A stretch of 64,000 bases of DNA from Chthoniobacteraceae bacterium (GTDB lineage: Bacteria; Verrucomicrobiota; Verrucomicrobiia; Chthoniobacterales; Chthoniobacteraceae), in contig CANIWM010000017.1 in NCBI GenBank assembly GCA_947471505.1, positions 1 to 64,000 on the forward strand, written 5' to 3'. This document shows positions 35,231-43,899 of this stretch, one piece after another. Position numbers and translations under genes: made by a program. The notes below the pieces were generated by a model. The model was not told where the DNA came from and searched no databases. It was given only the letters and a program-made list of their open reading frames with translations. Positions within the stretch are counted from its first letter, which is position 1; every line of letters begins with the position of its first letter.

Positions 35231-37048
35231 ATGGCTCGCTTCCTTTCCATCATTCTCTTCCTCTTCTGCACGTCTGCATTTGCCGAGGGTCTATTACCGG
35301 TGCCCGAAAAGACAGTCGTGCTCACGTTCGACGACGGGGTGCTTTCCCACTCCACAGTCGTCGCGCCGCTGCTGAAAAAGTATGGCTTTCCCGCGACGTT
35401 CTTCGTCTGCGAGTTCCAGCCGGACTTCGACGACAAGTCGAAATACATGAGCTGGGAGCAGATGGCGCAGTTGCACGCGGATGGCTTCGAGGTGGCGAGC
35501 CACACGCGCTCGCACAAGCATGTGAATGGCATGGCTCCCGGCGAGCTGGACCAAGAACTCGCCTACGTGGAGCGCAAGTGCGCTGAGCTCAGCGTGCCGA
35601 AGCCCACGACGTTTGCATATCCGGCCTATGCCCACACACCGGTGGCGCTGCGGACACTCCGCGAGCGCGGCTATAAATTTGCGCGCGGCGGCGATTCGCG
35701 TCCTTATGACCCAGCAGTGGACGACCCACTTTTGATCCCCAGTTTCTCCACCACGGGAACGAATGAAAATGCGGCCCAGCGCGTCTTGGCAGCACTGCGG
35801 CAAGCAACCGGCGGGAAGATCGTCGTGCTAACGATTCACGGCGTCCCAGACGACGCGCATCCGCAGGTGACGACTTCGCCGGAGCTCTTCGAGCGCTATT
35901 TGAAATTTCTCGCGGAGGAAAAATACACCGTCCTCGCGATGCGCGACCTCGCTAAGTATGCGCGCCCCGCTCCCCGAACCGCGAATACGGCCATGGAGCG
36001 TTACGCACCGCAGTTGGAGAGAGTGGCGGATGCTGACGCATGGCGTGCCTATTTCACCCGCTCGGACGCATGGCGCGCTCGCCACGTCGCGGCGTTGGAG
36101 GCGGAGGTGAAGGCTGCCGGCCTCGAACTGCCAACGCGCGCACCCTCGGGCGCGGCGCGTTACGTCACCCCGGAGAAAACTCGGCTCGCGAAGAGCATGA
36201 TGAGCTTCCAGCTCCCGTGCGGTGGATGGTCGAAATCCGTCAACTTCGACAAGGGGCCGCGCGAGCCTGGGATGCAGTGGACCTCGCAAGAGAGCCCGTG
36301 GCATTACGCGGGGACTTTCGACAATCGTGGGACGACGGACGAGCTCCAGTTCCTCTCCAGCGCCTACAACGCGGAGCCCTCGCAGGAGATTCTAAGCGCC
36401 ATTGAGCGTGGCGTGGATTACTTGCTGGAGGCGCAGTATCCCAATGGCGGCTGGCCGCAAAACTATCCGCTCGAAGGCGGCTACCACGACTTCATCACCC
36501 TCAACGATTCCGCGATGCTCCATGTGCTTGAGTTGCTCGACCGCGTTGTGCAGGGCAACGACGGGTTTGGGTTCTTTAAGGACGAAGCGCGCCGCGAACG
36601 TGCCCGCGCTGCCATCGAGCGCGGCAACGAGTGCCTGCTGCGGATGCAAGTCCGCTCGACCGTGTGGTGTGCGCAGCACGAGCCGTTGTCCCTAGCACCA
36701 GCTCACGCCCGGCTTTTTGAGCCCGCGTCGCTGAGCGGCGGCGAGAGCGTGGAAGTGGTGCGCTATTTAATGCGCCTGCCGAAGACGCCAGAACGCAGCA
36801 AAGCCATCGAGGCCGCAGTCGCATGGTTTGCGGGGGCGAAGACTTTCCAAGCGGAGGAACAGCGCCAGTGGGCGCGGTTCTACGATCTGAAGACGCAGCG
36901 ACCCATCTTCGTCGGCAAGACCGATGGTCGCACTTACGAGACGTACGAAGCGATGCGCGCACACAATCCCGGCGGCTATGATTACCTCGTGACGCGCCCC
37001 GAAGACCTCATTGGCAAATGGGCTGGCCGTTGGCGACTGGGGAGGTGA
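35231..37048 (+). CDS. Polysaccharide deacetylase fused to family 10 pectate lyase
   Basis: 605-aa secreted two-domain enzyme. The signal peptide is MARFLSIILFLFCTSAFA. The NodB-type deacetylase (about 25-265) has TFDDG (32-36) and the metal motif HTRSH (91-95), plus FAYPAYAHTP and LTIHGVP. The second half (about 330-600) is PL10/PelA-like pectate lyase: GGWSKSVNFDK, DNRGTTDELQFLSSAYN, NGGWPQNYPLEGGYHDFITLND and WARFYDLKTQRPIFVGKTDG. The pairing suggests removal of acetyl groups from, and cleavage of, pectin in one protein. ATG 35231 is chosen for the signal peptide; an in-frame start at 35141 adds 30 residues without a leader. It is convergent with the PSD1 gene, with one base between stops. 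Confidence 0.87.
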   Translation: MARFLSIILFLFCTSAFAEGLLPVPEKTVVLTFDDGVLSHSTVVAPLLKKYGFPATFFVCEFQPDFDDKSKYMSWEQMAQLHADGFEVASHTRSHKHVNGMAPGELDQELAYVERKCAELSVPKPTTFAYPAYAHTPVALRTLRERGYKFARGGDSRPYDPAVDDPLLIPSFSTTGTNENAAQRVLAALRQATGGKIVVLTIHGVPDDAHPQVTTSPELFERYLKFLAEEKYTVLAMRDLAKYARPAPRTANTAMERYAPQLERVADADAWRAYFTRSDAWRARHVAALEAEVKAAGLELPTRAPSGAARYVTPEKTRLAKSMMSFQLPCGGWSKSVNFDKGPREPGMQWTSQESPWHYAGTFDNRGTTDELQFLSSAYNAEPSQEILSAIERGVDYLLEAQYPNGGWPQNYPLEGGYHDFITLNDSAMLHVLELLDRVVQGNDGFGFFKDEARRERARAAIERGNECLLRMQVRSTVWCAQHEPLSLAPAHARLFEPASLSGGESVEVVRYLMRLPKTPERSKAIEAAVAWFAGAKTFQAEEQRQWARFYDLKTQRPIFVGKTDGRTYETYEAMRAHNPGGYDYLVTRPEDLIGKWAGRWRLGR

Positions 37049-37049
37049 A

Positions 37050-39410
37050 TCAGTCGAGGTAGATAAATTCGTTCGCCCCGAGCAATGCGCGGCTGAGGCT
37101 TTGCCACGCTTTTTCCCTCGCCGGGAAACGAGCGAGGTAGTCGGCTGCGATTTGCAGTTCATCAGGCTGCGGCGGGCGGGCGTAAAGAGTCTGAAACGCG
37201 GCGGTGATGCGCTGCGGCTCGTCGCTGGAGATGGCGGCGATGCGCCCGCCAAACTCGGCAGCGCGTTCGTGGATGAAGGCGTCGTTCATGATGAACAGCG
37301 ACTGGAGCGGCGTGGTGCTCTCTTGGCGGACAGCGGTGCTGCTATTCGGGTCTGCGCCGTCGAACAGCGCGAGGAACGGGTGCTTTCGGAGGCGCTGCTG
37401 CATTTGATACACGGTGCGCTTCTTCGTGTCGTAGTTCGCGAAAAATTGGACGTGCTGCGTGAAGCCCCATGTATGGACGGGCGGGAACGGATGCGCGCCG
37501 CCGGGCGAAAGATCGAGCGTGCCGCTGACAAAGAGGAGCGAATCGCGGATGGCCTCGGCGTCGAGTCTGCGACGCTCGGCGCGGCTCCAGAGCTTGTTCT
37601 CCGGGTCGGTGGTGTCGGGGTTGTGCGCGGCGAGTTGCCAAGTGCGGGAGAGAAGGATGGTGCGGTGCATGGCTTTGATGGACCAGCCGCTCGTGATAAA
37701 TTTGCGGGCGAGAAAATCGAGTAGCTCGGGGTGTGTGGGCGCTTGCCCGCGTGTGCCAAACTCGTTGGGCGTCCCCACGAGGCCGCGCCCGAAGTGATGC
37801 TGCCAAAGTCGGTTCACTAGCACACGAGCGGTGAGGGGATTGCTCGCATCGGCCAGCGCGTTGGCGAGGGCGAGCCGCCCGCTGCCTTGCTCTGCGAGCG
37901 ATGAACCGCCGAGGATGGTGGGGAAGCGGCGGGGCACTGGATCGCCGAGCCGCTTCGGGTCGCCACGCACTTGGAGGCGTGCGTCTGCGGGCGTGCCTTC
38001 GCCGACGGCGTAGGCGGTTTCGTAGGGCGGCGTGTCCTTGAGAATACGGCGCTGCTCGCGCAATGCACCGGCGGCTTTCGCTGCGGCATCCACTTTGACT
38101 TTTCGCTCGGGTGACTCCGGCTCTTTCTCGGCGGCGACCTTCGCTGCGTCGTGAGTCTTTGCTTCGGCTTCCAGCGCGGCGATTTTCTGCTGCCACGCTT
38201 TGTTGGCAGCTTCGAGTTCCGCCTTCGGGAGGAGCGGCACGAGGTTCTCCGGGCGCGCTCGCCCTTCGCCGCCGGGGAACGAAAACACGCTGCTGCTGAA
38301 GACGCCGTAGAGCGCGTAATAGTCGGTGTTCGCGATGGGGTCGAACTTGTGGTCGTGGCACCGCGCGCAGCTCAGCGACAGGCCGAGGAAGGCGCGGCCT
38401 GTGTTCTCGATGGCATCCTCGATAGTCAGATGCGGTTCGCCCGGCCCGCCGGAAAAATGCCGCGCGCTGGCGATGAATCCCGTCGCGATGACCTGCGGCT
38501 CCGGCATCAAGTCCCCCGCGATCTGCTCCCTTACAAATCGGTCGAACGGCTTGTCGTCATTGAACGCCGCGATGACGTAGTCGCGGTATTTGTAAACCTG
38601 CGGAACGGGATAGTCCGACGCATTGCCGCACGTATCCGCATAGCGCGCCACGTCCAGCCAGTGCCGCCCCCACCGCTCACCGTAGCGCGGCGAAGCGAGC
38701 AGCCGCTCCACCACATTTGCGAACGCATCCGGCGAGGAGTCAGCGAGGAAAGCGGATACCTCTTCCTGCGTCGGCGGCAGGCCTGTTAAATCGAATGTCG
38801 CGCGGCGAATCAGCGTCCTCCGGTCGGCATCCGGCGCGGGCTTCACGCCCGCAGCGTCCATTTTCGCCAGCGTGAAAGCGTCCACTTCATTGCGTGGCCA
38901 CGCGGCATCGCGCACCGCCGGCACCGCCTGTTCGCGCACGGGCTGAAACGCCCAATGCTGCCGCCCTTTCTCGAAATCAATCCCGCTCTTTTTCACCGCT
39001 GCCACTTGCGCTCCAGCGCGTGGGTCCGGCGCACCGAGTTTGACCCACTCGATGAGGTCGTTCACCTCCTCGGGCTTGAGCTGCACTTTTGGCGGCATCT
39101 GCAAATCCTTGTTCCAATACCGCACCGCCGTGATGAGTAAGCTATCGTCCGGCTTCCCCGGCACAATGGCAGTCCCCGATTCTCCGCCCTTCACCCAGCC
39201 TTCGCGGAGCGCGAGATTGAGCCCGCCCTTTGTCTTTCCCTCATCGGGGTTGTGGCACTCATAGCAGTGCTCGGCGAAGATGGGCCGGATCCTTTTCTCG
39301 AAAAAAGCCAGCCCCTCCTCCGGGGTCGCGGCGTGAGAGACCAGCGGTAGGGATATACCGATTGCAGCGACTGAGATTGAGCGAAATGAAAACACTGCCG
39401 GGATAACCAA
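37050..39410 (-). CDS. Secreted PSCyt1-PSCyt2-PSD1 (DUF1549/DUF1553) protein
   Basis: 786-aa protein of the planctomycete/verrucomicrobial cytochrome-like family. The signal peptide is FSFRSISVAAIGISLPLVSHA. A c-type haem site CYECH (49-53) lies in the PSCyt1 domain. PSCyt2 (DUF1549, about 165-375) has ATFDLTGLPPTQEEVSAFL, GERWGRHWLDVARYADTCG and SCARCHDHKFDPI. An Ala/Glu/Lys-rich coiled stretch follows at about 395-450, then PSD1 (DUF1553, to the end) with RVLVNRLWQHHFGRGLV. Homologues are abundant in polysaccharide-degrading members of the PVC group, often near sulfatases; the reaction is unknown. It is 36 bases downstream of the small secreted protein on the same strand. Confidence 0.9.
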   Translation of the reverse strand: MVIPAVFSFRSISVAAIGISLPLVSHAATPEEGLAFFEKRIRPIFAEHCYECHNPDEGKTKGGLNLALREGWVKGGESGTAIVPGKPDDSLLITAVRYWNKDLQMPPKVQLKPEEVNDLIEWVKLGAPDPRAGAQVAAVKKSGIDFEKGRQHWAFQPVREQAVPAVRDAAWPRNEVDAFTLAKMDAAGVKPAPDADRRTLIRRATFDLTGLPPTQEEVSAFLADSSPDAFANVVERLLASPRYGERWGRHWLDVARYADTCGNASDYPVPQVYKYRDYVIAAFNDDKPFDRFVREQIAGDLMPEPQVIATGFIASARHFSGGPGEPHLTIEDAIENTGRAFLGLSLSCARCHDHKFDPIANTDYYALYGVFSSSVFSFPGGEGRARPENLVPLLPKAELEAANKAWQQKIAALEAEAKTHDAAKVAAEKEPESPERKVKVDAAAKAAGALREQRRILKDTPPYETAYAVGEGTPADARLQVRGDPKRLGDPVPRRFPTILGGSSLAEQGSGRLALANALADASNPLTARVLVNRLWQHHFGRGLVGTPNEFGTRGQAPTHPELLDFLARKFITSGWSIKAMHRTILLSRTWQLAAHNPDTTDPENKLWSRAERRRLDAEAIRDSLLFVSGTLDLSPGGAHPFPPVHTWGFTQHVQFFANYDTKKRTVYQMQQRLRKHPFLALFDGADPNSSTAVRQESTTPLQSLFIMNDAFIHERAAEFGGRIAAISSDEPQRITAAFQTLYARPPQPDELQIAADYLARFPAREKAWQSLSRALLGANEFIYLD

Positions 39411-39446
39411 TCCCGCCGTGGTTTGTTTGCGGCGATCCGCCGCGCA

Positions 39447-40130
39447 CTATTTGCCGCCGAGATTGAAGAAATCCACCGGCGGGCGCACGGCCGGGGCGGG
39501 TTCAACTGGAGGAACGACTTTTTTCGTTTCAGGAGTTGGCAGCGTCGCCTTCTTCTCGGGCTCGGTGACTTTCTTGGGCTCCATGGGCATTTTCTTCGGA
39601 TCCACTTCCGCCAGCTTTGGCGGAGCCTCGTCCTCTTCGCCGCGTTGCCGTTTTCCTAGCGTAGATTCTTTTACCAGAGCTGCGAAATTCGGCGCCGTGG
39701 CAAACCGATAGGTTTCTTTCCCTTGGTGGAGAATGACGAGTTGATACTCGAGTTTATCCTTGGCGATTCCCTCGTAGCCGCGGATGCCGAGGGAGTTGAA
39801 ATCTCCAAACATCACCTCGGTCGTTTCTGAATTCTTGAGTGCCTTGAGCGGCTCAGAGCCTTGGTATCTCATCATCTCGTCTGAGTGTCTGCGAACGAGG
39901 ATCGTCCAGCGCACCTCACCGGCCGGCAGTGGCCTCAAACGAACGTTTTTCACCTCTGCTTTAAGCCCCTGTACGACCTTGGTCGTCTCCGCGCGAGGAC
40001 CGCGTGACGAGTTACGATCCACGGTCTTTCGCGTGATTGAAACCGAGAGGCCGTTTTGCTCTTCCGCGTGCGCACAGGTGATCGTGCAAATAAGGAGGAT
40101 CGCTAGTAGGCAGTAGTACGGTGCTTTCAT
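39447..40130 (-). CDS. Secreted protein of unknown function
   Basis: 227 aa from ATG 40130, which yields signal peptide MKAPYYCLLAILLICTITCAHA; in-frame ATGs 5 and 11 codons further upstream exist. A beta-rich middle (LSVSITRKTVDR, VRWTILVRRHSDEMM, EVMFGDFNSLGIRGYEGI, KDKLEYQLVILHQGKE) looks like one immunoglobulin-like or similar small domain. The C-terminal third is a Pro/Lys/Glu-rich low-complexity tail (KKVTEPEKKATLPTPETKK) ending DFFNLGGK. I do not recognise a family. It is probably co-transcribed with the PSD1 gene 36 bases downstream. Confidence 0.7.
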   Translation of the reverse strand: MKAPYYCLLAILLICTITCAHAEEQNGLSVSITRKTVDRNSSRGPRAETTKVVQGLKAEVKNVRLRPLPAGEVRWTILVRRHSDEMMRYQGSEPLKALKNSETTEVMFGDFNSLGIRGYEGIAKDKLEYQLVILHQGKETYRFATAPNFAALVKESTLGKRQRGEEDEAPPKLAEVDPKKMPMEPKKVTEPEKKATLPTPETKKVVPPVEPAPAVRPPVDFFNLGGK

Positions 40131-40209
40131 AATTCGTTGATACCCCATTTTGAAGAAATCCATAGCAACGGGCTAGCAACTTCTGTGCTTCCCTCATAGA
40201 ACGGGGACC

Positions 40210-40701
40210 GTGAGAATCTTTGTCCACGTTCCAAGTCAAACACTCGACCTCATCGACGCCGCCGGGGCTCTCCTGCGGCGCTACGCATGTTCTACGTCGA
40301 GCTTCGGTTTGGGCTCGGAGCCCGGCTCGAACAAGACCCCAACCGGCGATTTCCGCATCGCGGAAAAGCACGGCGACTCTGCCCCGGCGGGCATGATCTT
40401 TAAGAGCCGTGTGCCCACCGGAAAGTTTGGCAGCGACAAAGACGACGCTGACCACGTTCAGACCCGTATCCTTTGGCTGGATGGGCTCGATCCCGAGAAT
40501 GTGAACACGAAATCGCGCTACATATATATCCATGGCACGAATGCCGAATCCCTGCTCGGCACTCCTGCCAGCCACGGTTGCGTGCGTATGGGAAATGACG
40601 ACATCATCGAACTCTATGAAGCTGTCCCGGCCGGCACGCTCGTCGAGATTTCCGCCGACGCTGAGCCCAAGCGTACACGGAGGGCAAAGCGGCGTTCGTG
40701 A
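40210..40701 (+). CDS. L,D-transpeptidase (YkuD fold)
   Basis: 163-aa YkuD-domain protein. The active-site signature is IHGT (His108) ... SHGCVRM (121-127) with catalytic Cys124 and Arg126. L,D-transpeptidases crosslink peptidoglycan 3-3 or attach lipoproteins to it. The GTG start leads straight into the fold (MRIFVHVPSQTLDLID), and no signal peptide or TM helix is visible although the substrate is outside the cytoplasm. No better upstream start is evident in the 79-base gap to the divergent gene. The basic tail PKRTRRAKRRS is unusual. Confidence 0.85.
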   Translation: MRIFVHVPSQTLDLIDAAGALLRRYACSTSSFGLGSEPGSNKTPTGDFRIAEKHGDSAPAGMIFKSRVPTGKFGSDKDDADHVQTRILWLDGLDPENVNTKSRYIYIHGTNAESLLGTPASHGCVRMGNDDIIELYEAVPAGTLVEISADAEPKRTRRAKRRS

Positions 40702-40711
40702 TGCACTGGCG

Positions 40712-40731
40712 AATACCACTTTAGTGGTATT
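40712..40731. promoter_or_regulatory. Near-perfect palindrome just before a sensor kinase gene
   Basis: AATACCACT (40712-40720) and AGTGGTATT (40723-40731) form a 9-bp inverted repeat around TT. It lies three bases before the kinase start codon and 10 bases after the L,D-transpeptidase stop. The symmetry and AT-rich arms suggest a dimeric repressor site. As a terminator it would lack a T-run, and it would block the ribosome site if formed in mRNA. Confidence 0.5.
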
Positions 40732-40734
40732 GGC

Positions 40735-42288
40735 ATGGTGCGAAAGGTGTATAGAATGGAGCCCATGAGATGGTGCCGCTGGATTGCGCAACCCCGCTTG
40801 CTCGCTGGGTTGACGCTCCTAGTCGCGTTAGTCCCGGCGTGGCTCGCCGTGGTCACGTATCGCGATGCGCGTCAGAAGGACGAGCGGGTGTTTGAGACTA
40901 CGGCAGACGTGCTAGGGAGGCATCTGCGGGATATGTTCGAGAGGGACGCTTACATCCCCAGAGAGGTCCGAATCAGGGCGGCTGCGCTTGACGATGACTC
41001 GTTGCGAAAAGGGAAAATGAATCCCACATTCCCGTGGATGGAAAAGATGCCGCCTTTACTGGCGATGGGCTACGCGGAGTGGGTGGATGGCAAATTGATC
41101 GTCCGCTGGAAGAGCGCGGAGCGTGTGCCGGTAGTCCAAATCGGCGACGACCTCACGGCGATTCCGGGTGTAGTCGCTGCGCTGAAAGTCCCGCAGACCG
41201 ACAGAAGTCCCGTGGCCGGCTGTGTGACGGCGCAGCGATGGATGATCCTGTTACTCCCTTTGTCCGGCATTGAGAAGGAGAGCGCGCCGCGTGGCTGCAT
41301 TGTAGCTTGGATCGATCTCAATTTGTCGTGCCGCGACATTTCTGCGCAGCTAATTCGGGATGAGGTTCTCCGCGCCACGCCACTTGTCGGGGACGAACCA
41401 GTGCGCGCGGAAACGCGTCGTGTAGAGGTCCGCATCCTCGGTGCTGCGTGGACAGCGGAAATCGCTCGGGGTGCCCGCTTTAGCCTGCAATATGGTGCGC
41501 CGCCACCCTGGTTCACGTTCATCGCGGTCGGGCTTAGCGCGGTCCCGCTGTTGGTGCTGGCGTCGCTCGCAGGGCGCTCGGCAAAATTGCGTGCCGCACT
41601 TGCGGCGGAGCAGGAAGTGGCGAGCCAGCAGCGGTTTTTCACGCAGAGTGTGTCGCACGAATTTCGCACGCCGCTCGGGATCATCCTCTCCGGTGCCGAG
41701 CTACTAGATCGCTATGCCGATCGCCTCACGCCGGAGCGCCGGAGCGAGGTGCTCGCAGAGATCAAAGATAACACGCGGCTGATGACGGAGATGGTGGAGG
41801 GCGTGTTGCTGCTCGGGCGAATCGAGTCCGGCAAGTTCGCTTGCACTCGGCACTCGGTGGACCTCGTGGAGTTCTGCCACGGCGTCGTGCGCAAGGTCTC
41901 GGCGACGGCTGCGGGTGCGGCGATCTCGGTCTCGGCACCGGCGGGCGAGGCGACGGTGGACGCAGCGGTGCTCGGTAGTATTTTGGAAAATCTCCTCTCC
42001 AACGCTGTGAAGTATTCGCCGCGAGGCAAGGCCGTTTCGCTCAGTGTCGTGGCGGAAAAGGAGCGTCTCATTTTCACCGTTCGCGATGAGGGCATTGGAA
42101 TGCCGGCGACGGAAATCCCGCGAGTCTGCGATCCCTTTCACCGCTGCAAAAATGTCGGCGATATTCCTGGCACTGGTCTCGGTCTCGCCATCGCGCGCCG
42201 CTGTGCGGAGCTGCACGGCGGCGCGCTGCACATCGAGAGCGCTGAGGGCCGAGGCACGACGGTAGAAGTGACCATTTCCACGCAATGA
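40735..42288 (+). CDS. Sensor histidine kinase with unrecognised periplasmic sensor
   Basis: 517-aa two-TM kinase. TM1 lies at about 20-42 (LLAGLTLLVALVPAWLAVVTY) and TM2 at about 258-282 (FTFIAVGLSAVPLLVLASLAG). The 215-residue region between them faces the periplasm and matches no sensor fold that I know. HisKA contains SVSHEFRTPLG with His308. HATPase contains ILENLLSNAVKYSP, VRDEGIGMP and IPGTGLGLAIARR. There is no HAMP or PAS between TM2 and HisKA. ATG 40735 or a nearby ATG at 40756 could be the start; both precede TM1. It overlaps its regulator by four bases. Confidence 0.88.
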   Translation: MVRKVYRMEPMRWCRWIAQPRLLAGLTLLVALVPAWLAVVTYRDARQKDERVFETTADVLGRHLRDMFERDAYIPREVRIRAAALDDDSLRKGKMNPTFPWMEKMPPLLAMGYAEWVDGKLIVRWKSAERVPVVQIGDDLTAIPGVVAALKVPQTDRSPVAGCVTAQRWMILLLPLSGIEKESAPRGCIVAWIDLNLSCRDISAQLIRDEVLRATPLVGDEPVRAETRRVEVRILGAAWTAEIARGARFSLQYGAPPPWFTFIAVGLSAVPLLVLASLAGRSAKLRAALAAEQEVASQQRFFTQSVSHEFRTPLGIILSGAELLDRYADRLTPERRSEVLAEIKDNTRLMTEMVEGVLLLGRIESGKFACTRHSVDLVEFCHGVVRKVSATAAGAAISVSAPAGEATVDAAVLGSILENLLSNAVKYSPRGKAVSLSVVAEKERLIFTVRDEGIGMPATEIPRVCDPFHRCKNVGDIPGTGLGLAIARRCAELHGGALHIESAEGRGTTVEVTISTQ

Positions 42289-42899
42289 CCACCATTTTAC
42301 TCATCGAAGATAACGCCAGTCTGCGGCGAAACATCGCGCAGATTCTCACGCTCGAAGGCTACCGGGTGCTCGTAGCCGAGGACGGGATCGCGGGCCTCCA
42401 GCAAGCGCGGGGAGAAAAACCGGACCTCGTCCTCTGCGACATCATGATGCCCGGAATCGATGGCTACGAAGTGCTCGCCCAAATTCGCGCAGATGCCGCT
42501 ATGGCGTCGCTGCCCTTCATCTTCCTCACGGCGAAAGGCGGCATGCCCGACCTTCGCGTTGGCATGGCGCTCGGGGCCGACGACTACTTGCCAAAGCCCG
42601 TCGAGCGGGAGGATCTGCTCGACGCCGTCCAAGCTCGGTTGCAGCGGCATGTTCAGCAACAGACGTTTCAGCCACGCTTCGACGATGCGGCTCCGCTGGA
42701 GAGGCTTGGCATCTCGCCGCGAGAGGCGGAAGTGCTGCTCTGGATGGCGCAGGGAAAAAGTAACGGCGACATCGCCACCATCTGCGGCATCAGCCTCGGC
42801 ACGGTGAAAAAGCACACGAACCATATCTTCGAGAAGATCGGCGTCGAAGGCCGCACAGCCGCCACGCTTCGGGCGCTGGAGGTTTTATCGGAGCGTTAG
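42285..42899 (+). CDS. Response regulator, NarL/LuxR family
   Basis: 204 aa. The receiver domain (1-120) has LLIEDN, Asp52 in LVLCDIMMPG, FLTAKG and LPKPV. The C-terminal LuxR-type helix-turn-helix (about 140-200) has ISPREAEVLLWMAQGKSNGD and GTVKKHTNHIFEKIGV. Phosphorylation by the overlapping kinase gene product would promote DNA binding; the palindrome at 40712-40731 is a candidate site. The targets are not known. Confidence 0.9.
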   Translation: MTTILLIEDNASLRRNIAQILTLEGYRVLVAEDGIAGLQQARGEKPDLVLCDIMMPGIDGYEVLAQIRADAAMASLPFIFLTAKGGMPDLRVGMALGADDYLPKPVEREDLLDAVQARLQRHVQQQTFQPRFDDAAPLERLGISPREAEVLLWMAQGKSNGDIATICGISLGTVKKHTNHIFEKIGVEGRTAATLRALEVLSER

Positions 42900-42952
42900 C
42901 GCGCCGTGAACGGGATTGGATCGCTCAGGCCCATCCGCTAACGACTCGGGCC

Positions 42953-43840
42953 ATGCGAATCCTGATCCTATTGTTCTGCGCGCTCTTCACCGGGTGTTCC
43001 GTCGTCGAGCGCGTCGGCGTAAAAGCCCTCTACCGTCGCGCCCCGCTACCCGAAGCTCAGATCGCCCAGGACCTCCCCTACGTGTCCGGCTCTCACGACC
43101 CGAAGCACCGCCTTGATCTCTTCCGCCCGGCGGGCAAAGGCTGGCCCGTTTTCATTTTCATCCACGGCGGCAGTTGGGACTCGGGCGATAAATCGCTCAC
43201 GGCTGGTGGCGAAGACCTCTACGGCAACATCGGGCGCTTCTACGCCGCCCGCGGCATCGGCGTTGCCGTCATCAATTACCGGCTCCTCCCCGGCGTCACT
43301 TGGCGCGAACAACTCCGCGACGCCACCCGCGCCCTCGCGTGGGTGCAGAAATCGATCGCCGCATACGGAGGCGACCCTGCGCGAGTTTTCATCGGCGGGC
43401 ATTCCGCCGGGGCCCAGCTCGCCGCAAACGTCGCGCTCCGCCCCCGCTCTGGACTCCCGCTCGCAGGAGCCATCTGCATCAGCGGTGCTGGCTACGATAT
43501 GACCGATGCTGAGACCTATCGCCTCGGCAACCTCCCCGCTTTCTACGCCCAGCGCTTCGCGGAAAACGGAGCGAACCCTGACTGGCGACGCACCGCCTCA
43601 CCGGCCACCTACGCCACCCGACACGCGCCGCCCTTTCTCCTCCTCTACGCCGAAGGCGACAGCGCTCCCCTCCGCAGGCAGTCCCAGCATTTCCACGCAC
43701 TCCTCGACGCTCGCAGCGTCGAAAACCGCATCGTCACCGTCCCCGGCGAAAGCCACATCCGCATCGTCCTCGCCCTCACCCGCCCCGACAAATTGCCCGC
43801 TGCGGAGATTGTCCGCTTCATCCGAAGCAAAGCCCACTGA
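42953..43840 (+). CDS. Lipoprotein alpha/beta-hydrolase (esterase, BD-FAE type)
   Basis: 295 aa. The signal peptide with lipobox LFTGC puts the lipidated cysteine at residue 15, so the enzyme is membrane-anchored. The oxyanion-hole motif HGGSW is at 71-75 and the nucleophile Ser151 in GGHSAGAQ. The likely acid Asp is in YAEGDSAP and the His in GESHIRI, completing the triad. It resembles the carboxylesterase/feruloyl esterase-like hydrolases that deacylate polysaccharides or small esters. The start is supported by the lipobox spacing. The next gene, der, lies 59 bases downstream. Confidence 0.86.
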   Translation: MRILILLFCALFTGCSVVERVGVKALYRRAPLPEAQIAQDLPYVSGSHDPKHRLDLFRPAGKGWPVFIFIHGGSWDSGDKSLTAGGEDLYGNIGRFYAARGIGVAVINYRLLPGVTWREQLRDATRALAWVQKSIAAYGGDPARVFIGGHSAGAQLAANVALRPRSGLPLAGAICISGAGYDMTDAETYRLGNLPAFYAQRFAENGANPDWRRTASPATYATRHAPPFLLLYAEGDSAPLRRQSQHFHALLDARSVENRIVTVPGESHIRIVLALTRPDKLPAAEIVRFIRSKAH

Positions 43841-43899
43841 CCCGCCACGTCGGAGGGAATCTCTCGACACCCTCTCTCCCCGCCCCGACACTCTGCGGA

